The position numbers were made by a program, and so were the translations under genes. The notes below the pieces were generated by a model. That model did no database searches. It worked only from the letters and a program-made list of their open reading frames with translations, and was not told the DNA's origin. From contig BQKZ01000678.1 of the NCBI GenBank assembly GCA_036244855.1, positions 42,228 to 106,227 on the forward strand: 64,000 nt of DNA, in the 5' to 3' direction. Below are positions 25,001 to 40,000 of this stretch, one piece after another. The stretch comes from Temnopleurus reevesii (lineage: Eukaryota; Echinodermata; Echinoidea; Temnopleuroida; Temnopleuridae). Position 1 is the stretch's first letter. Each line of letters opens with the position of its first letter.

Positions 25001-28000
25001 TTAGTCAGTGCTTTGTGATGTGTGAAATGTTGGAGATAAAATTATCGTTGAAATATGTGTATATAGTTCTTTTCAAAAGTGGAGACGTGTATAGTTATAG
25101 GAGTTTGTTTGCTTTTACATGTAGGTGTATATAGTTATATATCTTAGTTTACCAATTCCCATAATTTACATGGGAGAGGAAATCCTGCTACTACAGTACA
25201 TTAAAAAATACATCATTTTAATATTACAGACCACACCGCATGATCAACCTTGACCCATTGCTTTAATCATAAAAGATAACACACCATATATTTTCTCTCA
25301 TCTTAGTTCATTTTATTTGCAATTTTAATTTCAATTCAGTACTCATACCTTAGGGTTACCTTGTAGTAATAGTTATAGTTTTATTTAAGTTTCCTTGTTG
25401 TTCTAGCAATAGGTAAATTGCAGATCGTAAAAGTCATGAAGATATAAATAAGGCAGTATTTCTTCATCTGTGATAATCAGATATTGTGAAAATCAATCTT
25501 GAAATCCTTATTAATACCTGTCTTAATCAACTTTTTAAAAATAGACCAAAATGGAATGATTTCATTTTTCAGAGATTTAAAGGCAACTTTAATACAGTAG
25601 GATTTGTTAACACTAGCTTTGTGCGTAAATTTCTAATGAGAGAAAACTGGGACGGTATTCCTTCATGTTTGAATGGCAGAAATGGCAAGGCGGGTTAATG
25701 AGGCTAAAATGAGACGCAAGCTGGAGAGACAGAATCAACAGGACGAAATTCGGCAGTCACGGCGCCGCCAGGGTAAGTCCTTGGTTCGTTCGTCTGTCTG
25801 TGTGTCCGTTGTTTTTATCTGGGGTGGGAAACCAGCGGAATGCCTTTCAGGTCATGTTCCATTCATATTTTGAAAGTGGTTTGATGTTTTCTGGGTACTA
25901 ATTTTTTTGCCAAATTTTTATCATAAGAGTGTTTGGACTAAAGTAATTTTCTTCTCTTAACAGTCATGAACTTCATAAAAGTATGTACGTTTAAATTCAC
26001 AATTCTTCTTAGGATGCAATCTTGTTAAAACTAAAGCATAAAATACTTTGCAATAATTGCATGCCACTTGCATCTCCTTTGTCAGCAAATGTACATTTTC
26101 AATCATAGCTTCATTAATTATATTAAATTAGGATCACATTAAAACTTCTTTTCTGTGAGAAAGATAATTGTTTACTGCAAACAATTACTTAGTTTTTCAA
26201 ATTGTTTTTTGCAAACATTTAAGAAAATCTAAGCAATATATACTCAAAATTGCTATAAGATAAAGTAAATCATGCTTTATTTGTACTTCAAGAATTGTCC
26301 TTATTATTTTATTTTCTAAAGATTCCTTTCTTTATTATTTGCGTTATATTTCCTGCATGCTGTGTTAATATTTTGTTTTCTGGCAAGCCAATATTTTTCT
26401 GGTTTATGCCTGCTTCATGCAAAGTTATGTAGTACACTAAGTGATTATATTAGTTTAATGGGAGAGGGGCTTGATGTGTGTAGGTTTAAATAGTTTGAAA
26501 CATATGGCTTACAAAAAAGACTTTTTCATGTTGCATGAAGTTCTTTGTGTATTGTGTTGTTCACTGTGTTTTGCACTGTATTTATGTAGTTTATAGTCAA
26601 GCACTTTTCCAGTGTGCACATACTCTCAGAATTGCCAACCATTACGGAATATTCATTAGATAAGAAATAAGAATATGAACAAACAAAATCATTTCTGATG
26701 AGGTAAAATACAAAACCTTTTCGCTTGATCATACACTTTGCTGATTTGATAATAAATTCAAAATTTATACATGTTTCTTCCCAACGAACATAGTTACGTG
26801 GTATTCCTTGGAATGGATAGTAACAATTGAGTTTCAATATTTGGAATCCAGTTTGCATACATTACTTGTTTCCATGTTGGGAAAACCTTGTGTAAGCTTT
26901 CAGGTTGTCAAGAACAACCTTTGTGTAAAGAGAACGCATAAAATTAGCATCTATTATGAAACCTGCCTATTGGGGGATAAAAATGTACACGAGGAAACAT
27001 CTCATCAATGGAATATTATTTACATATTGAGATGGAATGAATGTTAATCATTCACTAGATAAGATGATAACCAATTAATCAAATAATCAAATGGCTCAAC
27101 TTATTGCTTTCTGATAAGACGAAACACAACCTTTTCACACAGTCATTCAATTTGGATATAAACACTGAATTTACTTGAAAACATATCACATCCATAATCC
27201 AAATGGTTGGCAATTCCATACCTATCAGCTTTACAATTATAGCCACACACACCAGCACATAAATGCTCACATCAGTAATCTAATATATTATGCCTGTACA
27301 TTTTCTGGATTACCTAAGTAATACTCTCTTATTTTCCTGTTATATTGATAGATATATCTAGGTGCAGGGTTTTATCATGAAACCAGACTTTCTCTAACTA
27401 TCAGATGAACTGATTGAAATCATTCTTGCATTATATTAAAACGAGTAAACACTGATTGAGAGTGAGTTACCTAGATGCTGAAAAAAAATTCTATGCTATG
27501 AGCTATGAAGAAAAAGGCATAGTCGGATGGGAATCAAGCCAAGAATTATGTCTATTGTTATCTACCTGACACAAAAATCATTAAATTCAGATCAACTGAC
27601 TAGCCCATTCTTTTATAGCTTGTAAGTAAATACTTACATGATTCAAACTCTAAAAAAAACATTAATTCCATAAAGCCCCACATCAGAGAATCTGGGCTGC
27701 AAACTTGGTTATGAATTATTTAACTGTACAAGGCATTTCTTTTGATATCCAGATAGTTTGAATTAAGAATTGATGGAATTTGTGCATTCAGGTATAGCTG
27801 TTTTTGCAGATTGGTTTGCTGAGAGATTTTTTAGCAATTAACTTATGCAGTTGGAACCTTATATATTACTTATGTCATTAATCTGTTACAGCTAAATTAG
27901 GCAGATTTACTTTTTGTACCTGTAGTTTAACCCCAATATCTTTATAAGTTGTAATCAACAAGATATCACAATTGTATTTATGCTCAGTTTTATTCAGAAT

Positions 28001-31000
28001 ATCTACTCAGTGCTGAAGCATGACAGTCCTGCTATTTGTATGCTTGTCATTCATTGAAAATATTTATAATTGACTGATTTTGTACTAAAGAAAAAAAACT
28101 TAACATACAGTTCATTGTTATTTCTATTATTAACAGTATGATTGTTTACAATGACCATCTTGTTAGTTTGAATTCCATACACATTTTTTTCAAAATATAG
28201 TCAATAATATATTCTTCTAACAATGTTGTAATTTATTTGATATTTATTTGTCATGAAAACAAAAAATGTGTTCCTGTTTCATCAATTGCTTTATTGACAA
28301 TGATAAGTTTGTTGTTGGTATGGAAAAGTTATGGGAAACTGCCTGGGCATCTTCATTTTCATATCAAACTCACGGTTTGTTATTAAAGATTTTTTTACGA
28401 GGTTATGAATATGAACAATTTTTCTTCTTATCACATCTTTTTTTAATAAATTTGTGAATTTTTAGTGGAACAGTGCCATAAAAATTGTTGCTATCTTTGA
28501 TGCAATTGTAACATAATTTACTCAAGAGAAAAAAAAATTGCCTAGAAATCTTCATGTTTCTCATCAGCAAAACCATGTAATGATAAATAAAATTGATATA
28601 ATGCCATAAGTTCTTGCCCCGATGGACAAGCAATGTAACATTACCATGATTTCTGCTATACATCCACACTCAGTGCAAGATTGTCAAGATGGATGAGGTT
28701 GCCGGTATGATGGCGACCTAATAATATTTATATAACATTGCTGTGAATTTGTTTCAAATACAATTGTTGGATCTCATTTATAAGACTCCAAACTTAAGAT
28801 GGTGGCAGCAGTGGGATTTGAACCCAAGCCATCAGAATGTATGATGGTCAATTTATTTTCATTTACAGCTGCATACTTTACAACAAAACCCGAAAACTTT
28901 ATCCATGCCATCGAAATGCTTACTGTACAATAAAATCTAACAACATTACAGATGTTAAATAAATTTTGAATCTCATTACTATAAACCCCTTACTTTTTAT
29001 GATGGCATCAGTGGAATATGAATCCATGCCATCGGAATGATTTTTGACCAATAAATTCCTTGTTGATTCTTGTAGAATATTACAACAGTATAATATTTGT
29101 TGGAACTCCTCACCACAAAACCCCAACATAACATGGTGGCAGCAGTGGGATATGAGCCCAACCCATCAAAATAAATTCTTATACATCATTACAGCTATAC
29201 ATTGATTTTTTTAAATAGCTTTTCCACAAAAATATTAAATTTATAATGGTGGCAGCAGTGGGATACAAATCCATGACATTGAAATGTTGAGTGATTAATT
29301 GATTTTTTTTTAGTAAATAATTGTTGGATCAAGTTACCATAAAATCCCAAACTTATCATGATTGAGCAGTGTGATGTGAATCCAGACTGATGATCAATAA
29401 ATTTCTTGTTCTTAAACAGCCTTACAGCTGGCAGAAGAGAAGCGTCGAGAGAAGGAGCAACGTCTGTTCATGAGGCAGCAGCAGAAGATAGCTCGCCTTC
29501 AGCAGATGAGGTTAGAAAGGGAGGTCCGCACTCAGCAGCTTATCGAGGTATGCACCCCTTCATTTTTCATTATGCCATCCTCCATTCATCCCTCCCTTTC
29601 TTCCCTCTCCTCTGCCTTGCACACTCTCTGTCTCTCTGTCCATCTTTCTGTTCTTCTTCTCTTTCTATTGTTTTCCACCTCATTCTCTACTTCCTACCTT
29701 TCTCTCATCCTCCATCCCTGCCCTTACTATCTAATCACCCCTTTAACCCCTTATTCGTCTTCTTTCGTCTCTCTTCCTCTCCTTTTTCCCCCTTCGCATT
29801 CCTTATCCACTCTCCATTCCTCTCCTGCCCCTTATTATTCCTTCTTATCCACTTCTTTCTTTTTGTCTTGGCTTCCCCCTCCCCCTATTGCCCATGTTGC
29901 CATTTCCTTGGGCCCACTTCCCCTGGTGCCAAACGGTACTCATACACATTCCTCATGATTAGTCAAATTTTCATGTACTTCATTGCTCTATTGAGTAAAA
30001 ATTTGAACTCTTTGCAATGACAAGAATTATAAATAGTATGGAATTTATTTGAATGCGATCCATGTTGTTACCATATATAGGCAAAATCTCGGCTTGACTT
30101 TTATGACACAATAATCATTTCTTTGTAATTCAAGCTATTTTGGAGCATTAGGAAGGAATCTGCAATTTGAAATGTTTTATGTTATTTCTTATATCAACAA
30201 ATGGTCTACTTTACCACAGGAAATATAAAATTATATTAATTGTATCCTGAAAGGGATTTACCCATATTTTTCCAATCAACCAAGATTTATTTTTTTCACT
30301 AGAACAGTTTTCTCTTATATTAAGTCACAAGACAATATTATGTTTTATCAAATATAAAGGAACTTCTTGATTAAATCAAATGTCAATAGGATATCACTTC
30401 CTGTATTCAGTATCAAAGAAAGAAAATTTAACTCTACTTTTCCAGTCGGATCCTTTTCTTAACATCTTTTCTGAAAATATATTTTTGTCATGTGAATATA
30501 ACCATACAATTATATCCTGTAATGGATCAAGTTGTTAAGAATCAATAGTATTTATTCACTGCATGCCCGCAAGCTTATTGCATTATTGTGCACGCTGCCA
30601 GCTTTTTAGAGATAGATAATACATGTATGCCAGTCTTGTTATTTTACTAATACATTCAACCAAACACCCATGTTGTGATGTAAAGAATAATTATGTTTGT
30701 ATTTCAGCCCCTTAAGCTCAATTAAATTTGAAAAGGGTACATATGTTCTCTGAAGGATTTCGTCTAGCTACTTTGTGATCATGAATAGCTTGAACACAAT
30801 TGATTATTACATCTGATATCTGGTTTAAGGAGTCTAAAACATAATTATCAACTTCGGAAAAAAATCTAAGTTAAGAATAACAATAAGGATAGAGATCAGC
30901 AAATTTAATATAAAATATGGTACATTGTAACATTATTTGTAGGATTTGACTTGTAGCTAGGGCACTGCATGGATAATATAAACACAGTTTGAATTATGCA

Positions 31001-34000
31001 CGCATTGATAAATCTCCTCTCCTTCCCTTTTAAATTTTCAATGTGTACAATTTATGTGTGATGCTTTTGTGGCTCTCCTGCTTTATTTATTTTTTTATTC
31101 ACAAAGTGTTGAAAAGTGTTTGAAATCACTATGAATGTGAGTGACGAAGAAGAGTGACAAAATAATCAGTTTTATTATACAATCCTTTACAATGGCTCTA
31201 GTAGAAAATAACAATTTCTTTCTCCATTACAAGAAATATTGAAATAGTATAACTTAATATATAAACTGCAAGACAGGAAAGGAAATATCTTTTGACTAAT
31301 AATGATTATGAAGGTAACACAAGTATTGTCTACACTCTGCAGTTTTATTATTATCATCATTACCCTTGATTCTCCCTAGCTGCCTACTAATATTCAAATA
31401 TTTTAAGTCTGAAAATTCATACCAGGTGCCTATTCAACTCACCCAGGTTTAGTTCAGCACAATGCAGAAGTATTTATTATTGCATGCTCATATTTACTGG
31501 CATGGTTTTAATTTGAACCCCAAATTTTCTGTTTGGAACACTTCTTAAATCTAAATCACACATCCACAATGCAGAAACCAGAGCCAGTGGCAAGATCAGA
31601 ATAGGGAGCTTTTTGTCTTGTCCATATTCTTTGTCAATTCATTAATTGACAGAATATTTTTTCATATGTTCTATCTGATAATGTTGGAGAATCCACAAAT
31701 CCATGATACAGAAACTAGAGCCATTCTGAATGCTTGAATAGGGTTCCGCTTTTTTGTCCAAATTCTTTGTCAATCAAGTTCATAGTGAATGCTTTGAAGC
31801 AGCACAATGTTCCATGTTTTTTGCACTACCAGGATCGAAGAAAACGTAAGGAGATGGAGGCTAGTCAGAAAACCATGGAAACAATAAGACGCGCTAAGGT
31901 TGGTTTATTCGGCTTTCGATGTACAAGACCTTCTTTGTAGTGTTGTGTTGCAGTTTCCGTGTCCTCGTCTTCTTTTTAGTTGTGAATAAGTTGCATTGAC
32001 GCAACAGACATTGTTATTTTCATCAAAGAGACGTCTTTTTAATAATGGAAAATAATTACCCCAATGGCATGCTCTGCTAATTGCAGATTTGGAGATGCTC
32101 ATTTTTGTTGTATGGAAATGCCTCCTTTTTATGATTTTTGTTTCCAAGTTAATGATTGGTTTTAAAGTGATCAGAAAAGTTATTTTTAGTAAATGCCAAA
32201 ATACTTATATTGAATATTATATTTATATAAGAATGATATAGCATGCAACTTTGGGAACTTTAATTAATTTAGATCGTACAGATAAGTTGTTGGCTTACAA
32301 AGCCCCATGCTTAATTTTCAAGTCATCTGATTACTATGATAATGGTGATGATAAGAATTGATAAGGTAATGATAATGATTAAAGTAAGCAACTATTAATG
32401 AAAATCAAAGTCATAATTTTTATAAAATAATCCACATCACTGTCTTATTGTAGGAAAGAGAAATGAAGCGACAGCATGCTGTACTTCAAAAACATCAGGT
32501 CAGTTTTACCAGCTGGTCATTATTTTTCCTTCTTTTTCTGTTTTGATTTTTTTGAGGTGGAGGAACTCTATATCTAAGCTGTTGCTGTGCATTTTTACTT
32601 TATTAATGTTAGTAATTATCATATGATATTGATGGCAATGATAGCGATAATAATAAAGAAAATGCATTTTTGAGGAGTATACATTTTACATCTCTACTGT
32701 ACACTTATATTATAATTGCGTCCAGAGCTAAACATACTTCAAATTGAATCAGAGAAATGTATGTCTGAATTCCTTAAATCATTATTTTTGACAGATTATT
32801 TGTGTATTATCTTAAGTGATAAACTTTTGCAAATTTAACTGTGTGCCTTTCGGTGTTATTGTCTTAATATCAGCAGGAATTTTTTTTGGAATTTACCCAA
32901 ATTATTCCATTTTCCATCTTGAATGTATTTCATCTTGCTTGGTTTTCTCTTTCCTCTTTGGATAAAATCCTATGTAGGGCTATTTGAAGGGAAAATTTAT
33001 TCAACGATGTTGGTTCTTCAAAGGATTTTTTAGTAAAAACTTTGCCTATTATTTTGAGTTAAATGGATCGTTTCTGTTCTCTCTTTAATTATTTAGTTTT
33101 TACTTATTGTGTGATGTGCATCTAATATCTTTTCTCTTTCATAAACAGTGATTACCAAACTAACTCTATGATAATCCTATATATTTGATCTAACTAGATT
33201 TTATCCGTGGGAAATGCTTTGATAATAGCATTATTATTTCATCTAGTTGAAGATACTTTCACTTTTAAATGGAATCTGCCTCTAGATTGATGCTTTATGA
33301 TAGTATGGGCAAATTATATTTACCCTGTCAGTTGTTCAAAGTTTAAACCCTGGAACATTGCAGATATTTGGAATCTTCTTGCTAGACATCTTACATATTT
33401 AGATTATTTCCAATGTCTTCTCTTTCATTTAAGCCTCCCTATTATTGTGTATACTTGTATAACCTGTGTTACTTTAATCCACTCATCTACTTTGTCAATA
33501 ACCTTGTATGTTTCATGTGGCAAATAGGTAATCTTTAACCCCCTTTCTTTTTATTCTGCATAATCTTTATTCCTTGCCTGCAATTACTAATCTGCCTAAT
33601 CTGCACTATTTTATGGAGTGCTTGCTTTGCACATGCTTTGATATCTCACTAAAATGTATTTTGATATTATCAATTGAAATGGAAATATTTGTATATTTTT
33701 TTTTAGATGAGAAATGTTATGATTGTCTTTCAGGAGCGAGAGAGGAGGAAGCAACACATGCTCTTGGTAAGGGCTCTGGAGGCCAGGAAGAAGGCTGAGG
33801 TAAATGTTTGTTTGTTTGTTTATTTGTTAATCCAACTGTTTAACCAGTCATTAATGTTATATAAGCTAGCCGGTATAAAACAAATTTCATATGGAACTAT
33901 TTGTGATTTTTTAGAAATAAATATTAACCCTTTGAGGCAAAGGATGTGAAAGCTCATCTTCGTTTCCAAAGTCTTTGAATGACCTGACTCAGTTTGGTTT

Positions 34001-37000
34001 AAATATAGAAATCCAATATTTTGGGTTGATTATCTAAGCAATCTCCTCTGGCATGTTCTTTGTTTTTCCTTTTTTTTTTTAAATAACACCTTTAAGTGGT
34101 TTTATGCTTGTATTATCAGGAAATAAAGTCTGGATTATATCTCTTGCAACTCATTTACAGTGGAAGTCTCATAGCACCACTCAACATTTCATCAGGTTCT
34201 TTTTCATCCTACCTAAAATATAGCCAAACAAAAATTGCCCCAACAGACAAATCGTACAAATGTTGATAGCATCAATGTCCCTTCCATAATTTACATCACA
34301 ATCTAGCATTTGCTAACCATAATTTCCATCACACTATATTACCAGGAGAAAGAACGAGAGAAGCAGGCCAAGAAGACAGAGAAGTACAACCGCAGAGAGA
34401 GGAGGATGCAACAGAGAATCCTTGAAAGAGACATGGCCAGAGAGATCAAGAAGCCTGTCGAAGATATGAAACTCGTTCCCGAAGCACCTGTAAGTTGATC
34501 TTGAGGGAGGAATAGAGGAGGGAGGGGAAAGAGGGATAGTGGGATGGAGAGACAGAGGGTTTGAAGGAAGAATGCTGCAGATGATACTTGAAAGAAACAT
34601 GGCCAGATAGATCAAGAAGCCTGTTGAAGATATGAAACTTGTTCCGGAAGCACCTGTAAGTTGATAGGGAGGGTGGAGGTAGAGAGAGAGGGGAACAGGG
34701 ATAGTGGGATGGAGAGACGGAGGGTATGAAGGAAGAATGCTGCAGAGGATACTTGAAAGAAACATGGCCAGAGAGATCAAGAAGCCTGGTGAAGATATAA
34801 AACTTTTTCCTGAGCCACATGTAAGTTGATAAGGAGGGAGGGATGGAGGGAAGGAGAGTGGGGAGGATGAAAGACAGAAAGAGAAAGAGTCATGGAGAGA
34901 CAAAGAAGTACAACCGGAGAGAGAGGAGGATGCAGCAGTGAATTCTTGAAAGAGACATGGCCAGAGAGATCAAGAAATCTGTTGAAGACATGAAACTCGT
35001 TCCTGAAGCACCTGTAAGTTGATAGGGAGGGTGGAGGTAGAGAGAGCGGGGTGGAGGGAAGGAGTGAGGGGGAGGATAGAAAGACACAGAGAGAACAAGT
35101 AATGGAGATACCAGGAAATACAACCGCAGAGAGAGGAGGGATGCAACAGAGAATCCTTGAAAGAGACATGGCCAGAGAGATCAAGAAGCCTGTCGAAGAT
35201 ATGAAACTCGTTCCCGAAGCACCTGTAAGTTAATTAGGAGGCAGGGTGGAGGAGGGAGGGGGAGAGAGGTATAGGGGGATGGAGAGACTTAAAGGTTTTT
35301 TTTTAGTTTTTTTTAGGCAGAGTGAAAGAAGGATGGAAGGGAGGGGGGAAGGATCCTAGGAAAGGACATGGGAAGAGAGAGAAACATATCGAATACATGA
35401 AGGAAAGAAGAGAGAGTATGGGGTACCAACTGAGAGACGGGTAAGGATTGAGGAAGAGACGGAGTGAGAGATGGAGCAGATGGATAGAAGGGAGAGGGAA
35501 AGGAGCAAGCATGGAAGGTAACAGCAAATAGTGAAGGAAAAAAAATAAACAAAAGAGACAATGAATGGGAATTGGATGGTAAAATGTGAAGGATAATAAA
35601 AATGCAGCAACAAGGAAGGTTAATATGGAAAACACATTTTTTTTTGTAGAATTGAGTTGTATTTGTTAGTTATATCTCATGTGAATATTGTGAATATGTT
35701 AAAGTTATGTAGATATGGAAACATTATGTAATTGTTATTATACGAAAGGATATTCTTTAAATTTCAGGCCTTGCCCGAGCTGGACCGAGTGAAGGGAATG
35801 ACTGTCTGTGGCGCTGCCTTTGCTGATTGCCTCATGGTCATAGAGTTTCTACACACATTCGGGGATGCATTGACTTTAGGTATGTACACACCTTTCATTT
35901 GGTTTTACTTATGTTGCTAATTTTGAGTGAATTTCAAAATATTTGTTGACTTTTATCCTATTTATTGATTATATTTATACAAGATGTTCCAAACTTCAAA
36001 ATTATGCTTTTATACAAAAATGATAAATTATATTTTTGTCCATTCTAAAATTTATTAATAAAGAGGTGAAATAAAAAAAATGATTTTGCTGTATCGATTG
36101 TAATAACAGCAAGTGGTGCCAGATTAATATTGCACTATCCTAATTGTTGAATGCCAAATATGGTATGAGTAACTCTCACCTTAAGATATATGTTGGTATG
36201 ATATGGCTAGGTTTTGAGCCTGATTGGCTAATATCTCTAGATATCTCCCATCTCTAAGATAAGATGAATAAGATAAATAACTAAACCTTATGTAATGGAT
36301 ATAATGGAGTGTTCATTTTGAGGATTATACCATATAAGATAAATCACTATACGGTATGTAATGGATATAATAGTGATTATACTGAGGATTAACTTTTACT
36401 TTTTTTCTTTCAGATGAAGATGACATCCCCACCATGTCCGTACTCCAAGCCAGTCTACTCAATGAAGAGGAACACGTGCCTGTCCTTGTTACCTTGGCGA
36501 TGAGACTAGTAAACAGTGCAATGGAAGACCCCGGTCTGCCGGATGATGACAAAACACCAGATGTATGTAGGATTTACCATTCTGTACTTGTTTATATTAA
36601 ATGTAACAAATCATTTAATAACACAAATATAATTGCTATTTGGAACCTTGTGCTAATGTTCATCGTCATGAAATTGAGGTGATTTTTGATAAAATTTATA
36701 CAATCATGCCCGAACATTGTAGTGGCATTTTTTAATTGTGTTGCAAATTTAATAAGGATCAATTTTTGTCGATCTCAGTCTTTAAAGATGGAGATTTCTC
36801 ATGGAAATCAGCATTTATCATGACACTCTACCAAAATTACTAGGTTCCTTTGTTCCATTATTGTTTGTTAATACCTATGTGTTGCCAATTTAAATATTAC
36901 CAAATGTTAATCTTCCTTACAGGCAATGACAGCTGGTGGTCAGCGTCTGCTAGAAATTGATGTAACTCAGGAGAATTTATCTGAAGTACTTGCCTGCTAC

Positions 37001-40000
37001 CTCAAGGCTATGAAGGGCCCCAACGATGAGGTGAGTTTACATCAGTGGCATACATGACCATGCATCTCGAAACCACTAACAAGTTGCCAGTCTAAGCAGT
37101 CTAAGCAAATTGCAGTTGATCGGAATGCCCTTATCAAAATCTTGCGTCCTGTTAAAAGCGCATATCAAGCCCAAATGAAAATGTGTGTTACAATTTGCAA
37201 CTGATTTGCAGTTGATTTGCGGTCAATTGCAACTTTTGAGCAATACCCCCATAAATTGAATTTACGGCAAATACAATATTGACTGTAAGCATGAATATGA
37301 TAAATAGAATTACGCAAGTGGACAATCCTGACCCATCTAACTAATGAAAGCATTTGCATTTTAGTGAAAAGTATTAGTATTCAGAAAGTGGGCTTTGTAA
37401 ATTATAATGTGTTAAAATGCAAAGTGTCACCTACTGGTGCTCCATGTTATGAGTGGAAATGGAGATCTCTTTGTTCCACACATTTTCCCAACAATTATGA
37501 CAATGCTGGTATACTGTATGCTTTGAAATTTTTAATTGATCTAAAGTTTTTTCTAACATTAAACCGAGGACGTTTTGTATTCAAATGTTATGCTAATCTA
37601 CTTCAGAATAAGTGTTATTTTCGGAGAGGGCGATACTTGCAGAGTAACCACCGCTGTATGTTTCTTTCCCTGTTTCTACTTTAGAAAATGAACTTGAAAA
37701 ATTGCATTACACTGTACCAAAGAAAGCTTTCTTGTATGTTGTTGAGATATCTTCCTTATATTGAGTATATTTTATCCTCATTTCAGCTTGCAATCAAGCT
37801 ACAGACGGTGCCATTCCTGGCCCTCAACCCCAGCCACAAGGCCAGTATTCTTGGCTACCTGGTTAATCAGCTGGTCTGCAGTGACCGGGTAGTGGCCTGC
37901 ATTGATGGCAGCATGGAGAACCTCTCCAACTTACGCAGGGACAAGTGGGTCGTCGAGGGAAAGATCCGCAAGTAAGTGATGCTTCTTTGGGGTCTTGGTC
38001 CCCATTTGTGGATTCTGGGTGTAAATCCAGAATATTCCAGTATATGAGCAGAAAGAGAGAATATCTCTGAGTTATCGGTAGTTTTTTAAATCTGCATGGA
38101 TACATGTCACTACTGCATTTCACGAAGAAACCCTGACAAAGCAACAAGTACGCAGACTGTGTGCTAAAACTCCTGCACTTGTTACAATGGTACTGTCACT
38201 ACGGCAAACTATAGCAGTGGTTTCTAAGTGTTTATGAATATTTACGCAAGTACTGACACAGTGTCACTCTTATCTTTTTGTAAACACCTCAAACTAATAG
38301 TTATTGATCATCGTAACGTATCAAGTATTTTGGTGGCAGCAGTGGGATTTGATTTCATCAACATTTATGCAGCAAAGGTTTATGTTCAACATTTTCAGAA
38401 ATTACTCCCAAGATGTTGACTATTGTTTGTATGCAGTACTTGGAAGGGAGCAGTGTGGGATCTGGTTGCATGAAATTTACATTGAAACAAAGTCTTTAAA
38501 TCAGCATTTTGTTGGAAACAGTGGGATGCATACGTTTGTTATCAATGTTTTTGGTATCTTGTTGGAAGATAATATGTAAATTATATGGTATATTATAGTA
38601 TAATGAAATTATACAATGGATTGGAAATTCCAGCTGATGAAATCACTATTAAAGAGGCTAAGACCTCTGAAACAGATTCAACTTTTCCCATCAATACCCC
38701 AAAACTATCAATCCATATCTAAATATTGGAATATCATTCCAATCTACAGACTTAGAATCCAACAAGAGAAGAAGTTTGGCAAACTCACAGAGTCGGCAAA
38801 GCGCAAACGAGGACGCCCACCCTACAAGAAACCAGGCGACCCCGAACAAGTAGATGAGTACAAGTTTGAAGAAGAGAGCAAAGACATCGCAGAGAAGGAC
38901 CTCGAGGATGGGCCGGAGAAGGATGATGGCGAGGAGGATGGGGAGAATGCAATGGAATCTGAAGAGGTGGAGGAGAAAGAGAAGGAGAAAGATAAGAAGG
39001 ATAAGGATGGGAAGCAAAACCCAACCAGAGAGCAGCTAGAGAAGAAAATTGAGAAGCTTTCAAAGGTAGGAATTCATTAAAATAAATTGATCAAAACTGT
39101 CATAGTGATCGATACATCTTAAAATTAGAAAGAAGTATACAATGGAAACTCAGTACAACGAGGTGCTGGGGCCTTTACAAATACCTTGTTATAGCGGTAA
39201 TCTCTTTAGAGCAGTGTTAAAAACAATTTAATTATTAAAAGCTGGGACCAGATTTGTTTACCTCTTTATATAAGATATTTTGTTATATCAGATCTCTTTG
39301 TACAGAGTTTCCACTGTACTACCTTGGATTCTTGGGGAAAAACAAATCTTTTGTAACCTTTATTTTAGGAAATGATAAGAAAACTTTCTTAACCTCAAAA
39401 ATGTAAATGCTTTGAAATGAAAAATATTTCCGTACATTCACATTTTTAAAGAGTTTAAAAGATTCCATACAATCTAAAATGTCTTCACAATCTTGTCTTC
39501 TGTTTCATTGCAGCAACATGGCCAATTCAGGAATAAGATATTTGAAGCCTCACATGACCTGCGAGCCATGTCATTCGGCATGGACCGATATAAGCGTCGC
39601 TACTGGGTGCTCCCTCACTCTGGAGGTGTGCTGGTGGAGGCGATGGAGAGTGCCGTACCCGACGAGTTTGCTGCCCTCTTGCAATCAAACTGTGACGACG
39701 AGGCCAAAGAGCCTATTGATACCAAAGAAAACATAAAAACTGAAACCCAAGACAGTACAGTGCCGACAGAACCTGCAATAAAACAAGAAACTCAAGAGTC
39801 AATAAAGCAAGAGAGTGAAAGGACGCTTGAAAAAGAACCGGAGTTGAAAATGGAAATCGGGGAGGGGAAATTGGAGGATGCAATTGCACAAGCCTTGGAT
39901 TTCAGTGACAAAAGTGAAAGAGACACTGAGCAGGCTATGGATTTGAGCGATAAAGGTGCTAAGGATGACACGACTGCCAATGGATCAGAGAAACAGGAGG

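Noticed and set aside
28680..29405. tRNA genes, suggested by GGGATTTGAACCC-type motifs
   Set aside because: Only the T-arm and acceptor complement is present, with no D-arm or anticodon arm, and it is repeated in a satellite-like array.
29406..30020. 204- and 162-codon frames after exon j
   Set aside because: Read-through into a CT-rich intron tract; the GTATGC donor ends the real exon at 29547.
35105..35233. Fifth exon-tail unit as an alternative coding exon
   Set aside because: An extra G shifts the frame and the upstream CCAG would enter in the wrong phase, leading to TGA.
34334..35635. Long minus-strand Ser/Pro/Leu frames
   Set aside because: Antisense of purine-rich repeats and of exon n relics; no domain or splice logic.
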